From NCBI GenBank assembly GCA_017306155.1, contig JAFKJB010000011.1:1-64000 (forward strand): a DNA stretch of 64,000 nt, read 5' to 3'. Numbering within the stretch: the first letter of the stretch is position 1; the number at the start of each line of letters is the position of its first letter. Of this stretch, positions 47,321-55,054 are shown piece after piece. This DNA comes from Nitrosospira multiformis (GTDB lineage Bacteria; Pseudomonadota; Gammaproteobacteria; Burkholderiales; Nitrosomonadaceae). A program made the position numbers and the translations under genes. The notes beneath the pieces were generated by a model. The model saw only the letters and a program-made list of their open reading frames with translations. It searched no databases and was not told where the DNA came from.

Positions 47321-47366
47321 TTGTATTTCACCCAAAGTCGCCTATAATACGAATCATTCTCATTAA
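47321..47366 (+). promoter_or_regulatory. hemP promoter with overlapping Fur-box-like site
   Basis: TTGTAT (47321-47326) and TATAAT (47343-47348) are separated by 16 bases. From about 47344 to 47366 the sequence reads as A/T-rich NAT-type hexamers (ATAATACGAATCATTCTCAT), similar to the Fur consensus. Iron-dependent repression is expected for hemP. Confidence 0.6.
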
Positions 47367-47385
47367 TAACTGCGGAAACGGCGCC

Positions 47386-47571
47386 ATGGATAAGTTACTC
47401 ACAGTTCCGGAAACCAACGCGGATAAACAGAAGTTCGCCATGCTGGATCGGACGCGACGCATCTACAGCGATGCGCTGTTTTCCCACGGTGACGAGGTGT
47501 TTATTCAGCATCAGGGCGAGCAATACCGCTTGCGGCGTACCCGTAACGGTAAGCTCATTTTGACCAAATAG
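47386..47571 (+). CDS. hemP: hemin uptake protein HemP
   Basis: 61 aa. The family core is RRIYSDALFSHGDEVFIQHQGEQYRLRRTRNGKLILTK. HemP (HmuP) is a small protein tied to haem uptake and its regulation in proteobacteria and is usually under Fur control; a Fur-box-like site overlaps its promoter. The longer ORF from 47233 has no ribosome site and covers the promoter, so ATG 47386 was chosen. bfd and bfr follow on the same strand. Confidence 0.9.
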   Translation: MDKLLTVPETNADKQKFAMLDRTRRIYSDALFSHGDEVFIQHQGEQYRLRRTRNGKLILTK

Positions 47572-47620
47572 CAGAAATACTGGATTAATAGCAGGGAATA
47601 GTAGACTTAGGGCGCTCATC

Positions 47621-47818
47621 ATGTATATTTGTGTCTGCAAAGGTGTAACCGATACCGCAATTCGCGAAGCCGTCATTCATCGAGGGGCCGACCGGATGCG
47701 GGATTTAAAGACTTGCCTGGGTGTGAGCGAGCAGTGCGGGATTTGCGCCTGCCACGCGAAGGAAGTCCTGGAAAAAGCGCTGATGCAGAAAAACATGGTT
47801 CAACACCATTCCACATAA
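47621..47818 (+). CDS. bfd: bacterioferritin-associated ferredoxin
   Basis: 65 aa. The four Cys of the [2Fe-2S] BFD fold are present as C-x-C (MYICVCKGVTD) and C-x2-C (SEQCGICACHAKEVL). Bfd docks on bacterioferritin and reduces the haem to release stored iron. It lies 49 bases after hemP and 40 before bfr, so the three probably form one iron-controlled operon. Confidence 0.94.
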   Translation: MYICVCKGVTDTAIREAVIHRGADRMRDLKTCLGVSEQCGICACHAKEVLEKALMQKNMVQHHST

Positions 47819-47858
47819 ACCCACTCGTTCATTCGAGATCTCGCCTGAGGAGGCATAC

Positions 47859-48323
47859 ATGAAGAGCAACGCAGACATCATCCAGTGGCTTAACCGCCAA
47901 TTGCAGCATGAATTGACGGCCATCAATCAGTATTTCCTTCATGCCCGCATGTACGAAAACTGGGGCTTCGACAAGCTTGGCAAGCTGGAATACGAAGAAT
48001 CCATAGAAGAGATGAAGCATGCCGATATGCTCATCAAGCGTATCCTGTTTCTGGAAGGATTGCCCAACCTGCAGGAGCTGGGCAAGCTTCTGATTGGTGA
48101 GAAAGCGGAGGAATGCGTTGACTGCGACCTCAGGCTTGAAATGATTTCACGCGAGACGCTGCTTGCCGGCATCGCCGCGTGTGAGGCGGCGAAGGATTAT
48201 GTTTCGCGGGAGCTTCTGAAAGAAATCCTGGAAGATACTGAAGGCCATATCGACTGGCTGGAAACGCAACTGGATGTGATGCAGAAAGTGGGTATCCAGA
48301 ACTGGCTGCAGAGCCAGATGTAG
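47859..48323 (+). CDS. bfr: bacterioferritin
   Basis: 154 aa. The ferroxidase ligands Glu18, Glu51 and His54 and the haem ligand Met52 are in place (NRQLQHELTAINQYFLHARM, EESIEEMKHADM). GLPNLQELGKLLIGEKAEE and the late EILEDTEGHIDWLETQLDVM are also typical. It stores iron as a haem-bearing 24-mer. GAGGAGG precedes ATG 47859. It follows bfd, its electron donor for iron release. Confidence 0.96.
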   Translation: MKSNADIIQWLNRQLQHELTAINQYFLHARMYENWGFDKLGKLEYEESIEEMKHADMLIKRILFLEGLPNLQELGKLLIGEKAEECVDCDLRLEMISRETLLAGIAACEAAKDYVSRELLKEILEDTEGHIDWLETQLDVMQKVGIQNWLQSQM

Positions 48324-48463
48324 ATTCGTTCATGATGCCGCTGGGTTTCTTTTTCCAGCGGCGGCCCTTGTTCGAGTTTGTTCAATCTTTTTACTTTCTT
48401 CACTTTTAGCCAGCCAGCCCGTACAGGGCAAGCCCGCTTTCTGACCTGTCCGGAGTATGGGCT

Positions 48464-49399
48464 GTGCAACAGCTTAAGGCAACATCGCTGGCTAATCTCT
48501 GTGTTCCCGTTTCTGTCCTGATTGAACCGGGGCGTCGCGGTCCTGCTGCCGCCAGACAGGATAATTCCTGTCTTCTCCCGAATTTTTTCATTCGCCGCAG
48601 CCAGGCACTGCGGATATTGCAAGCGCTACCCGGAAAAAATCTGGTCGAAGTTATCAGACGACTCTTCCGGGGACAGGGCAGCAATCCTTTTTTTACCCCT
48701 GCAAGGTTGACCCGGATAGCGCGACTGGGCCGGTCATCGGCTTTGATCGAGGGATCGAAACCAGTGTCTGCGGGCCGGCTGCCGCCAGATAGCAAGCCTG
48801 TTCATTTACTCCCACCCGGTCGAGTCGATCCCGAAAACCATGTTGAGCGGGAAATCGCCGAAATGGATGGGTTTCCCCTGATCAGGGAATCCGTTCCGCC
48901 TGCGTCGTTTTCTTTTGAGCATTCCCCTTCTGCCGTTTCCAGTGAAAAAGGAGACGGCGCGGGCGAGGGATCCGGTATCGGGGGGCGCTGCGTTCTGTGT
49001 GTAGGAGGCCGCGCCGCTCTGTACCCGGAATATCGCCGCGCAGTGGAGGCTTCGGGCGGTAAGCTGTTGATCTACAGGAACATGCCTCAGGGTCCGGGGC
49101 ATCACTTGCCCGTATTGCTGGACCATGCTGACATGGTTGTCTGCCCCGTGGATTGCGTAAACCATACCGCTTTTTTCACCGTCAAACGCTATTGCCGGCA
49201 TTCCGGCAAGCTCTGCGTCTTGCTGGATCGCTCAAACCTTTCCACTTTTCGTAAAGGTATCGCAACTCTGGCGGCATTGAGTGCCTCATCCGCACCGGGT
49301 AGACCCGATCAATCGAAGAAGCGCTGGCCAGCTTCTCCCGAAGAGAGGCCGGTGCTTGAGGATTTTAAGGATCCAGGACATTCAGATCTGACGAGGTAG
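48464..49399 (+). CDS. DUF2325 domain protein
   Basis: The C-terminal 120 residues of this 311-residue ORF match DUF2325: GRCVLCVGGRAALYPEYRRAVEASGGKLL, HADMVVCPVDCVNHTAFFTVKRYCRHSGKLCVLLDRSNLSTF. The first 180 residues are Pro/Ser/Gly-rich and unlike any domain, so the true start may be further in. A candidate is ATG 48863. The DUF2325 family has no established activity; small homologues often lie near iron-storage genes, as bfr does here. Confidence 0.65.
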   Translation: MQQLKATSLANLCVPVSVLIEPGRRGPAAARQDNSCLLPNFFIRRSQALRILQALPGKNLVEVIRRLFRGQGSNPFFTPARLTRIARLGRSSALIEGSKPVSAGRLPPDSKPVHLLPPGRVDPENHVEREIAEMDGFPLIRESVPPASFSFEHSPSAVSSEKGDGAGEGSGIGGRCVLCVGGRAALYPEYRRAVEASGGKLLIYRNMPQGPGHHLPVLLDHADMVVCPVDCVNHTAFFTVKRYCRHSGKLCVLLDRSNLSTFRKGIATLAALSASSAPGRPDQSKKRWPASPEERPVLEDFKDPGHSDLTR

Positions 49400-49442
49400 A
49401 AATCGGTAGGGGTCGGGTCGTGATTTTTGTGATATCTTGCAG

Positions 49443-49462
49443 TGATTATCATTCGTATTATA
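49443..49462 (+). promoter_or_regulatory. Fur-box-like site before the multicopper oxidase gene
   Basis: TGATTATCATTCGTATTAT closely follows the Fur consensus of GATAAT-type hexamers. It ends only six bases before ATG 49468. This places transcription start near that codon and raises the chance that the ATG at 49495 is used. Confidence 0.55.
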
Positions 49463-49467
49463 AAAAC

Positions 49468-50466
49468 ATGAATATTTGCAACGCAGGCCGGGTTATGGCG
49501 CTGCTTGGGTTTCTTGCGCTTTTCGGCATAGAGCAGGCAGTGGCGGCGGAAAGGGAGTATTGGGTTGCGGCGGAAAAAGTCACCTGGAACTACGCGCCAT
49601 CCGGAAAGAATCTGATCAAGCCGGATGACGGATTGGGAGAATGGGGTAAAACGCTGACATATCCCAAGTACCGCTATTTTGGCTACAAGGATGGGCACTA
49701 CAAGGAGCGGCTGGTGCAGCCGGAGTGGGCGGGAATTCTCGGCCCCCAGCTTCGGGCAGAGGTGGGCGACACCCTCAAGGTTCACTTCCTGAACAAAACC
49801 GACCGGCCGCTTTCCATGCACCCGCACGGCGTATTCTATGACAAGAAAAGCGAGGGGGCCGATGCTGCCGGCAAGGGAGCAGGTATCGGAGCTGCGGTGC
49901 CGCCGGGAAAATCCTTTACTTATACCTGGGTTGTGGATGAGGCTTCCGGTCCCGGGCCAACCGATCCTTCCTCGATCGTGTGGCTATATCACTCGCATGT
50001 AATGGAAGAGGAAGAGGCGAATCTCGGCCTGATCGGTACCCTCATCGTGACCCGGCAAGGCATGGCAAGATCGACGCGCGATCCATCGCCAAATGATGTG
50101 GATCAGGAATTCACTACCTTGTTCATGATCTTTAATGAGGAGAACGGGGAAGAGAGCGGGATGAAGCACACCATCAACGGCCGTATTTTCGGCAACCTCA
50201 AGGGTTACGATACAAGTACTGGAAAGCGTGTCCGCTGGTACGTCGTGGCACTCGGCAACGAGACGGATAACCACACCGTGCACTGGCATGCCCAGACAGT
50301 ACTCGATCATGGGCGCCGCACCGATGTGGTGGAAGTGCTGCCGGCAAGCATGACCTCGGTCGATATGATTCCGCGTTCACCCGGTAACTGGTTATTGCAC
50401 TGCCACGTCGATGATCACATGATGGCCGGCATGTCTACCCGGTGGAACGTGGCGCCGGCAAAATGA
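49468..50466 (+). CDS. two-domain multicopper oxidase
   Basis: 332 aa with a Sec signal peptide (cleavage near QAVAAERE). Copper ligands are in four clusters: HPH 118-120, HSH 175-177, HWH 272-274 preceded by His269, and HCHVDDHM 311-318. The Cys312/His317/Met322 set puts the type 1 copper in domain 2. This is the two-domain laccase-like layout known structurally from the Nitrosomonas europaea blue copper oxidase. The enzyme oxidises Cu(I), phenols or possibly Fe(II) with O2 in the periplasm. It leads a set with DUF4198, PepSY and TonB-receptor genes, under a Fur-like site. ATG 49495 is an alternative start. Confidence 0.9.
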   Translation: MNICNAGRVMALLGFLALFGIEQAVAAEREYWVAAEKVTWNYAPSGKNLIKPDDGLGEWGKTLTYPKYRYFGYKDGHYKERLVQPEWAGILGPQLRAEVGDTLKVHFLNKTDRPLSMHPHGVFYDKKSEGADAAGKGAGIGAAVPPGKSFTYTWVVDEASGPGPTDPSSIVWLYHSHVMEEEEANLGLIGTLIVTRQGMARSTRDPSPNDVDQEFTTLFMIFNEENGEESGMKHTINGRIFGNLKGYDTSTGKRVRWYVVALGNETDNHTVHWHAQTVLDHGRRTDVVEVLPASMTSVDMIPRSPGNWLLHCHVDDHMMAGMSTRWNVAPAK

Positions 50467-50536
50467 TGCAAGACAAATACTTATAACAACTCAATCATTT
50501 TCAATTCCTGATAAATAATAGAAAAGGAAAAGCCTG

Positions 50537-51199
50537 ATGAAACTTACGCAATTTATCCATGCTACAGGTATAGGTATTATCGGCTGCGTGCTCAGCCTGG
50601 ATGTCGCAGCGCATGCGTTGTGGCTTGAGAAAGAAGCCGGAGCAATCCGGCTTTATTTCGGTGAATACGCGGAAAACCTGCGCGAGTCCTCGCCGGGCAG
50701 GCTCGATAGCATTATCGAACCGAAGGTGACGGTGGTAAACGCGAAAGGCATTGAAAAGCCTGTGGAAGTCAGGCGCGAGAATAATTATTTTGCGATACCG
50801 GCAGATAAGGAGGTCGAGGGCGGTGCCGTGCTGGTGCAGGCGCTCAAGCAATCCATACGCGAGCCGCAAGGGCAAATCCCGTCTCCTACCTACAGAAGAT
50901 TTCTCTACACGCGTCTCGGTAGCGGGGGCAGCCTGCCGCTCGATATCCAGGAGTCCGGCAACACGTTGCGCCTGACCTACTTGGGAAAGCCCGTTCCCAA
51001 GGTCGAAATCGTGGTCATCGCACCCAATGGCTGGGAGAAACACCTGCAGACGGATGAGAAAGGGGAGGCGGCCTACGCGTTGCTCGAGCCCGGCCTGTAC
51101 GTGATCGAAGCGAAATACGAGATGCACAAACCCGGCGAGTTCGAAGGCAAGGCATACGCGGTCGAGAGCCACAAGATCACGCGCAGCCTGTACAAATGA
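50537..51199 (+). CDS. DUF4198-like periplasmic protein
   Basis: 220 aa with a signal peptide (cleavage near VAAHALW). It begins AHALWLEKEAGAIRLYFGEYAE as do DUF4198 proteins, and ends in a beta-sandwich (KVEIVVIAPNGWEKHLQTDEKGEAAYALLEPGLYVIEAKYE). Members lie in metal-uptake loci and the N-terminal His after cleavage is a plausible metal ligand. AAAGGA precedes ATG 50537. The next gene starts inside its stop codon (ATGA). Confidence 0.75.
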   Translation: MKLTQFIHATGIGIIGCVLSLDVAAHALWLEKEAGAIRLYFGEYAENLRESSPGRLDSIIEPKVTVVNAKGIEKPVEVRRENNYFAIPADKEVEGGAVLVQALKQSIREPQGQIPSPTYRRFLYTRLGSGGSLPLDIQESGNTLRLTYLGKPVPKVEIVVIAPNGWEKHLQTDEKGEAAYALLEPGLYVIEAKYEMHKPGEFEGKAYAVESHKITRSLYK

Positions 51200-51972
51200 G
51201 CACTGTTCAATCCGGGGCGCAGGCAGCCCCAAAATCTTCCGCAACTTCGGCCGCTGCGCAGAGCATGGGGCAATCCCAAGTTGCAGGCCAGGGAGCGCGT
51301 CCCATGGTGACGGAACCGCGCGGCTACCTCTTTTTATCACAGGGAATGAAGCGTGGCCGCTTTCTGGTCTGGCTGCGCCGTACCCATGCCTGGATGGGAC
51401 TCTGGGGCGCGGCGCTTGGCTTGCTGTTCGGGGTATCCGGAGTTCTGCTGAATCATCGCAGCGAAATGAAGATTCCCCTCGCGGCGCAACATGAAACCCG
51501 CGAAATACTCACTCTGCCTGCCAGCAGCGCTGAGTCGCCGGAAGCGCTGGAATCCTGGCTGCGTGAAAAATTCAAAATGCCCGATGCAAAATCGCGCACG
51601 CAGAAAAAACCGGCGGGGCCGGTGCCCTGGGGAGGGGGCCAGGTCATGCAGCCGGAAAACTGGCGTATTACGCTCCTTGCGCCCAATCAGAGCGTGACCG
51701 CGGAATACTGGAGGGGGGATGCCGAGACGCATGTCGAGCGGAAAGAGGCCAATGCCTGGGCCACTCTGGCAAACTTCCACAAGGGAAGCGGAATGTCCAA
51801 TGTCTGGATATTGCTCACTGATACGCTGGCAGGCGGCCTGCTGGTGCTGGCAATCACAGGCACGCTGTTGTGGAGTCGCCTGCACGGTCCCCGCCTGATG
51901 GCAGCCGGGTTGATGGGTACGACCCTGACGACTGCTGCGATCCTCATGCTGACGACGCTATCGCTGACATAA
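51196..51972 (+). CDS. PepSY-associated inner-membrane protein
   Basis: 258 aa. After a 50-residue polar leader, WLRRTHAWMGLWGAALGLLFGVSGVLLNHR gives the first membrane segment with the His and Arg pattern of PepSY_TM proteins. A periplasmic domain (residues about 95-195) follows, then NVWILLTDTLAGGLLVLAITGTLLW and a third helix at the end. Such proteins serve as reductases or energy partners for siderophore or metal uptake. It overlaps the DUF4198 gene by four bases and precedes the TonB receptor. Confidence 0.78.
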   Translation: MSTVQSGAQAAPKSSATSAAAQSMGQSQVAGQGARPMVTEPRGYLFLSQGMKRGRFLVWLRRTHAWMGLWGAALGLLFGVSGVLLNHRSEMKIPLAAQHETREILTLPASSAESPEALESWLREKFKMPDAKSRTQKKPAGPVPWGGGQVMQPENWRITLLAPNQSVTAEYWRGDAETHVERKEANAWATLANFHKGSGMSNVWILLTDTLAGGLLVLAITGTLLWSRLHGPRLMAAGLMGTTLTTAAILMLTTLSLT

Positions 51973-52128
51973 TCGTTATTTTTTCGAACGAGGCCCCGAG
52001 CTGCGATAAAAGAATGTCCGATTGATTATAATTTCCCGCCCGGTTTCGCCGGGAAAAAGAACCCGCAGCCAGCCAACGCCTTCGTGCTTGTAGCCAGCCA
52101 GCAGTAAAAAAATTAAAAGAGGCTATAA

Positions 52129-54408
52129 GTGAAACAGTTATCCAGATTCAAGCCCGCACCCCGTTTTTTGGTCCCCATAACCATGTTTTATTCATGGTCA
52201 TTGATGCCATTGCCCGCAGCGGCTCAAGATGCAGTGACACCTCAAGGTGCAGTGACACCTCAAGGTGCAGCGGCGTCTCCAGAAGCAGCGACATCTCCAG
52301 ACGCAGACACGGCTCAAGATGCAGGAAAAGAAAAGGAAAAAAGTGCGACCCTGCCGGAGATCAAGGTGACTACCGGGCGGGTTCGTCCGGGAACGATCGA
52401 GGACGTCGCCCGCACCGGCAGCAAGACAGATACGCCCTTGCGTGACATCCCCGCGACGGTCGATGTCGTGCCGGCGACGGTCCTTAAGGAGCAGGGCTAC
52501 ATCAACATGAACGATGCCATGCGTAACGCGAGCGGCGTGCAGCCGCTCATGGGAGGCGGCTACGGTTTCTCGAATAACTTCACCTCCCGTGGGCTGACGG
52601 TAAGCTTTTTTCGTGATGCGATGCCCGACGGGACGTCTCCCATGAACGGGTATTACCGAACGATGTACGACGTGGAGCGTATCGAAGTCCTGAAAGGACC
52701 CGGCTCGGCCTTGTTCGGGGCAGCAGGCCCCGGCGGGAGCATCAACATGATCAGCAGACAGCCCAGAAGCGCTTTCTCAGCCTCCACGGGAACGATGTTC
52801 GGCAGTTTTGGCACGCTGAATGGCTATCTCGATGTGACGGGGCCGATGGGAAAGAGCTTCGCAGGACGCTTCATCACTGATCTGGAGCATGCGGACGGGT
52901 TTCGCGGACTTAAACGCGATATATTCGACATCTCTCCCAGCATGATGTGGCGCCTGGCGGATGACAAAACACTGACGGTCGACTTCGACCATCGCGAAAT
53001 AAAAATCAGGCCAGACAACTATGGAACGCTTTTCGATTTCAATTCGCAGCTGGTGACTTCCCGGGAAAACCGTTATTACAGCCCGTTCAATTATACGAGC
53101 AATACCATCAACCGCGTAACCCTCGTCCACAACTGGACGATCTCCGCGGATATCAGCATGAGAACGGCATTTGCTTATGACGGGCGCAGGCTCGACATGT
53201 TGAGAAATGGAGGAGGCAACCAGGCTAACGCCGCCGGATTCATTACGGGTCGCGATGCGCGCCACCAGACCGATCACCAGGGGTTCGCGACCTTTCAGAA
53301 CGAGGCGATCTGGAAAACGGCCACGGGTCCGGTCAAGCACACGCTCCTGGGCGGATTCGAATACAAGAATGTCGACATCACGACGGTCCGGGGGGATTTT
53401 ACGTTGTCTAACGCAGTGAGCCTGTTCAATCCAAACAACCTGGAAACCTCCCTGAACGGCATTAACCGCAGGCCCACTTTCGATCGCAAGATCAACAGCG
53501 ACCAGACGTCGTTCTACGCGCAGGATCAGATCGAGCTGACCGATCAATTGAAACTCCGGTTGGGGATACGCAACGATCTCGTGCAGTGGAGCGACAAGGG
53601 TTTTCAGTCTGCTTCAGGAAGCTATAGTTACCGGGAAATCGTGCGCACACGTTCCCTGACAACCTATTCCACAGGCGGGGTTTATCAGCCTACCCAAAAT
53701 CTGGCCTTTTATGCGGGCTACAGCACCGGCGCGTTCATCAATCTGTCGACCGAGCCTACGTCGGTCGCGACCGCGCCGGAAACTTCCAATCAGATCGAGG
53801 TTGGCGCCAAGACGACCTTCCTGGACGGCAAGGCGGATTTGAACGTCGCACTGTTTCAGAGTTCGCGGAATAACTATTTCATCAACCTCAATCCGGCCGC
53901 CACCAATCTCCTTACCCAGGACGGAAAAGACCGCTCCCGCGGCGTCGAGGTGTCCCTCGCCTTTCGTCCGATCGCGGGGCTCAGCATCATCGGCAACGGG
54001 GTGTGGATGGATCCGGAAACATTATCGAAGGCACGTGCACGGAACAATGTTCTCTTTGCTCCCGGAGAATTCAGAAGCATTGCTGGAAACCGCCCCGTGG
54101 GCGTCGCGACCAACATGGGCAGCCTGTGGACCACGTATCAGATACAAAGCGGACTTGCACGGGGCGTGATGCTGGGATTCGGCGTAACCTACAAGGGCGA
54201 CAGTTTTGCCGATGCGCTCAATCTGCTGAGAGTGCCGTCCTATGTCGTCTATGATGCCATGGCCTCGTATCGCGTAAAGAACCTGGAGGTCGCGGTCAAC
54301 GTCAGAAACCTGACGGACAAGACCTACTATACCAATCCGACATTCGCGGGAGCGCTTCCCGGCGATCCGCTCAGCGCTTACGGCTCAGTGCGGCTTTACT
54401 TCAACTGA
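52129..54408 (+). CDS. TonB-dependent outer-membrane receptor (siderophore type)
   Basis: 759 aa from GTG 52129, with AGAGG upstream. A signal peptide is followed by a repeat-built linker (PQGAVTPQGAAASPEAATSPDADTAQDA) made by an 18-bp tandem repeat. The plug domain (about 100-235) has TPLRDIPATVDVVPATVLKEQ, ASGVQPLMGGG and VERIEVLKGPGSALFGAAGPGGSINM. A 22-strand barrel follows, with typical VEVSLAFRP and YVVYDAMASYRVKNLEVAVNVRNLTDKTYY blocks. The last residue is Asn (LYFN) rather than the usual aromatic. It most likely imports a ferric siderophore, although the neighbouring oxidase leaves a copper compound possible. Confidence 0.9.
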   Translation: MKQLSRFKPAPRFLVPITMFYSWSLMPLPAAAQDAVTPQGAVTPQGAAASPEAATSPDADTAQDAGKEKEKSATLPEIKVTTGRVRPGTIEDVARTGSKTDTPLRDIPATVDVVPATVLKEQGYINMNDAMRNASGVQPLMGGGYGFSNNFTSRGLTVSFFRDAMPDGTSPMNGYYRTMYDVERIEVLKGPGSALFGAAGPGGSINMISRQPRSAFSASTGTMFGSFGTLNGYLDVTGPMGKSFAGRFITDLEHADGFRGLKRDIFDISPSMMWRLADDKTLTVDFDHREIKIRPDNYGTLFDFNSQLVTSRENRYYSPFNYTSNTINRVTLVHNWTISADISMRTAFAYDGRRLDMLRNGGGNQANAAGFITGRDARHQTDHQGFATFQNEAIWKTATGPVKHTLLGGFEYKNVDITTVRGDFTLSNAVSLFNPNNLETSLNGINRRPTFDRKINSDQTSFYAQDQIELTDQLKLRLGIRNDLVQWSDKGFQSASGSYSYREIVRTRSLTTYSTGGVYQPTQNLAFYAGYSTGAFINLSTEPTSVATAPETSNQIEVGAKTTFLDGKADLNVALFQSSRNNYFINLNPAATNLLTQDGKDRSRGVEVSLAFRPIAGLSIIGNGVWMDPETLSKARARNNVLFAPGEFRSIAGNRPVGVATNMGSLWTTYQIQSGLARGVMLGFGVTYKGDSFADALNLLRVPSYVVYDAMASYRVKNLEVAVNVRNLTDKTYYTNPTFAGALPGDPLSAYGSVRLYFN
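52231..52320 (+). repeat. 18-bp tandem repeat, five units, inside the TonB receptor gene
   Basis: The units start at 52231, 52249, 52267, 52285 and 52303. The first two are identical (GCAGTGACACCTCAAGGT); the others diverge at several bases. Each unit encodes six residues of the pattern A-x-T/A-P/S-x-x, so changes in copy number keep frame. Confidence 0.85.
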
Positions 54409-54479
54409 CATTCGAGGGACCCGGTTTGAGCCGATAAAAGGCGGATCCTGCCGGGAATCCCAAATCAGCCCTCTACGCG

Positions 54480-54512
54480 CCGTCATCACGCACCGTCATC
54501 ACGCACCGTCAT
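54480..54512. repeat. 13-bp tandem repeat, 2.5 copies
   Basis: CCGTCATCACGCA occurs at 54480-54492 and 54493-54505, followed by CCGTCAT (54506-54512). Confidence 0.9.
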
Positions 54513-54516
54513 ATTG

Positions 54517-54582
54517 GCGAAGGCGGAAATCCATCGCTCTGAACCTTGCCGCTACATTGCAGATCCGGATATCCGCCTTCGC
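54517..54582. repeat. REP-like inverted repeat
   Basis: GCGAAGGCGGAAATCC (54517-54532) pairs with GGATATCCGCCTTCGC (54567-54582) with one internal mismatch. The sequence resembles the CGAAGGCGGGAATCC family of dispersed intergenic repeats common in proteobacteria. Confidence 0.65.
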
Positions 54583-54974
54583 GGGTATGGCGCATACGAC
54601 AAGTTCAGCCAGCATTCCGTGTACGCATCTCTTCCATAAGGAGAGACGGCATTGATGAGATTCAGGGTCTAAGCCGGCGTTACTTCCTGCCTATCCGGCG
54701 GTAGGTCTTGCGACGCCAACATTGTATGACGGCTACGCCGTCTGCCTTATCTTTTTCCGACCAAATTCGACAGCTTCGCCTAGAGATTGCTTCGCAACCA
54801 AAGCACTTGGACGAAGTTTGCCGCGCATTCTGATCAGATCGGAAGGGCTTTGCCCGAAGGATTTTCCCGCTTTTTTATTCACATTACGGTCATAAGAAGC
54901 ATGTCCAACGCGTAGCCGCCGGAACTCTTTAAACCCAATACAGGTAATGGTTTCCGCCAGTTTTGCGCGCTGTC

Positions 54975-54994
54975 TCCTGTAAGATTTTACAGCT
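54975..54994 (+). promoter_or_regulatory. lux box upstream of luxI
   Basis: A 20-bp site whose core CTGTAA-GATT-TTACAG is a perfect 6-bp dyad. It agrees with the Vibrio fischeri lux box at 15 of 20 positions by my count. Its end lies 60 bases before the luxI start, a suitable place for LuxR activation. Confidence 0.8.
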
Positions 54995-55054
54995 ATTCGG
55001 GGGTCCGGTTCCGTTGTTTCATAGCGTCGTTATCAACCAACGACGGGTGAAAAA

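Larger units (their letters stand above)
46875..47385. other. divergent promoter region between wzm and hemP
   Basis: About 510 bases with no supported gene. It holds a 13-bp tandem duplication (47181-47206), the hemP promoter and a Fur-box-like site. A promoter for the polysaccharide operon should also be here but was not pinpointed. Confidence 0.5.
54409..55054. other. repeat-rich intergenic region upstream of luxI
   Basis: About 650 bases without a gene. It holds a 13-bp tandem repeat (54480-54512), a long dyad (54517-54582), a small GACGGC-TAC-GCCGTC hairpin (54728-54742) and the lux box (54975-54994). Confidence 0.6.

Noticed and set aside
48197-48795. Two minus-strand ORFs of 129-141 codons opposite bfr and the DUF2325 gene, both containing LSGGSR
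   Set aside because: They lie antisense to better-supported genes, lack ribosome sites and family features. The shared LSGGSR comes from a short similar DNA stretch (CTGCCGCCAGA) present twice.
52030-52080. CCCGG-TTTCG-CCGGG hairpin before the TonB receptor as a terminator
   Set aside because: It is followed by A residues on the plus strand, not T, so an intrinsic terminator is not supported.
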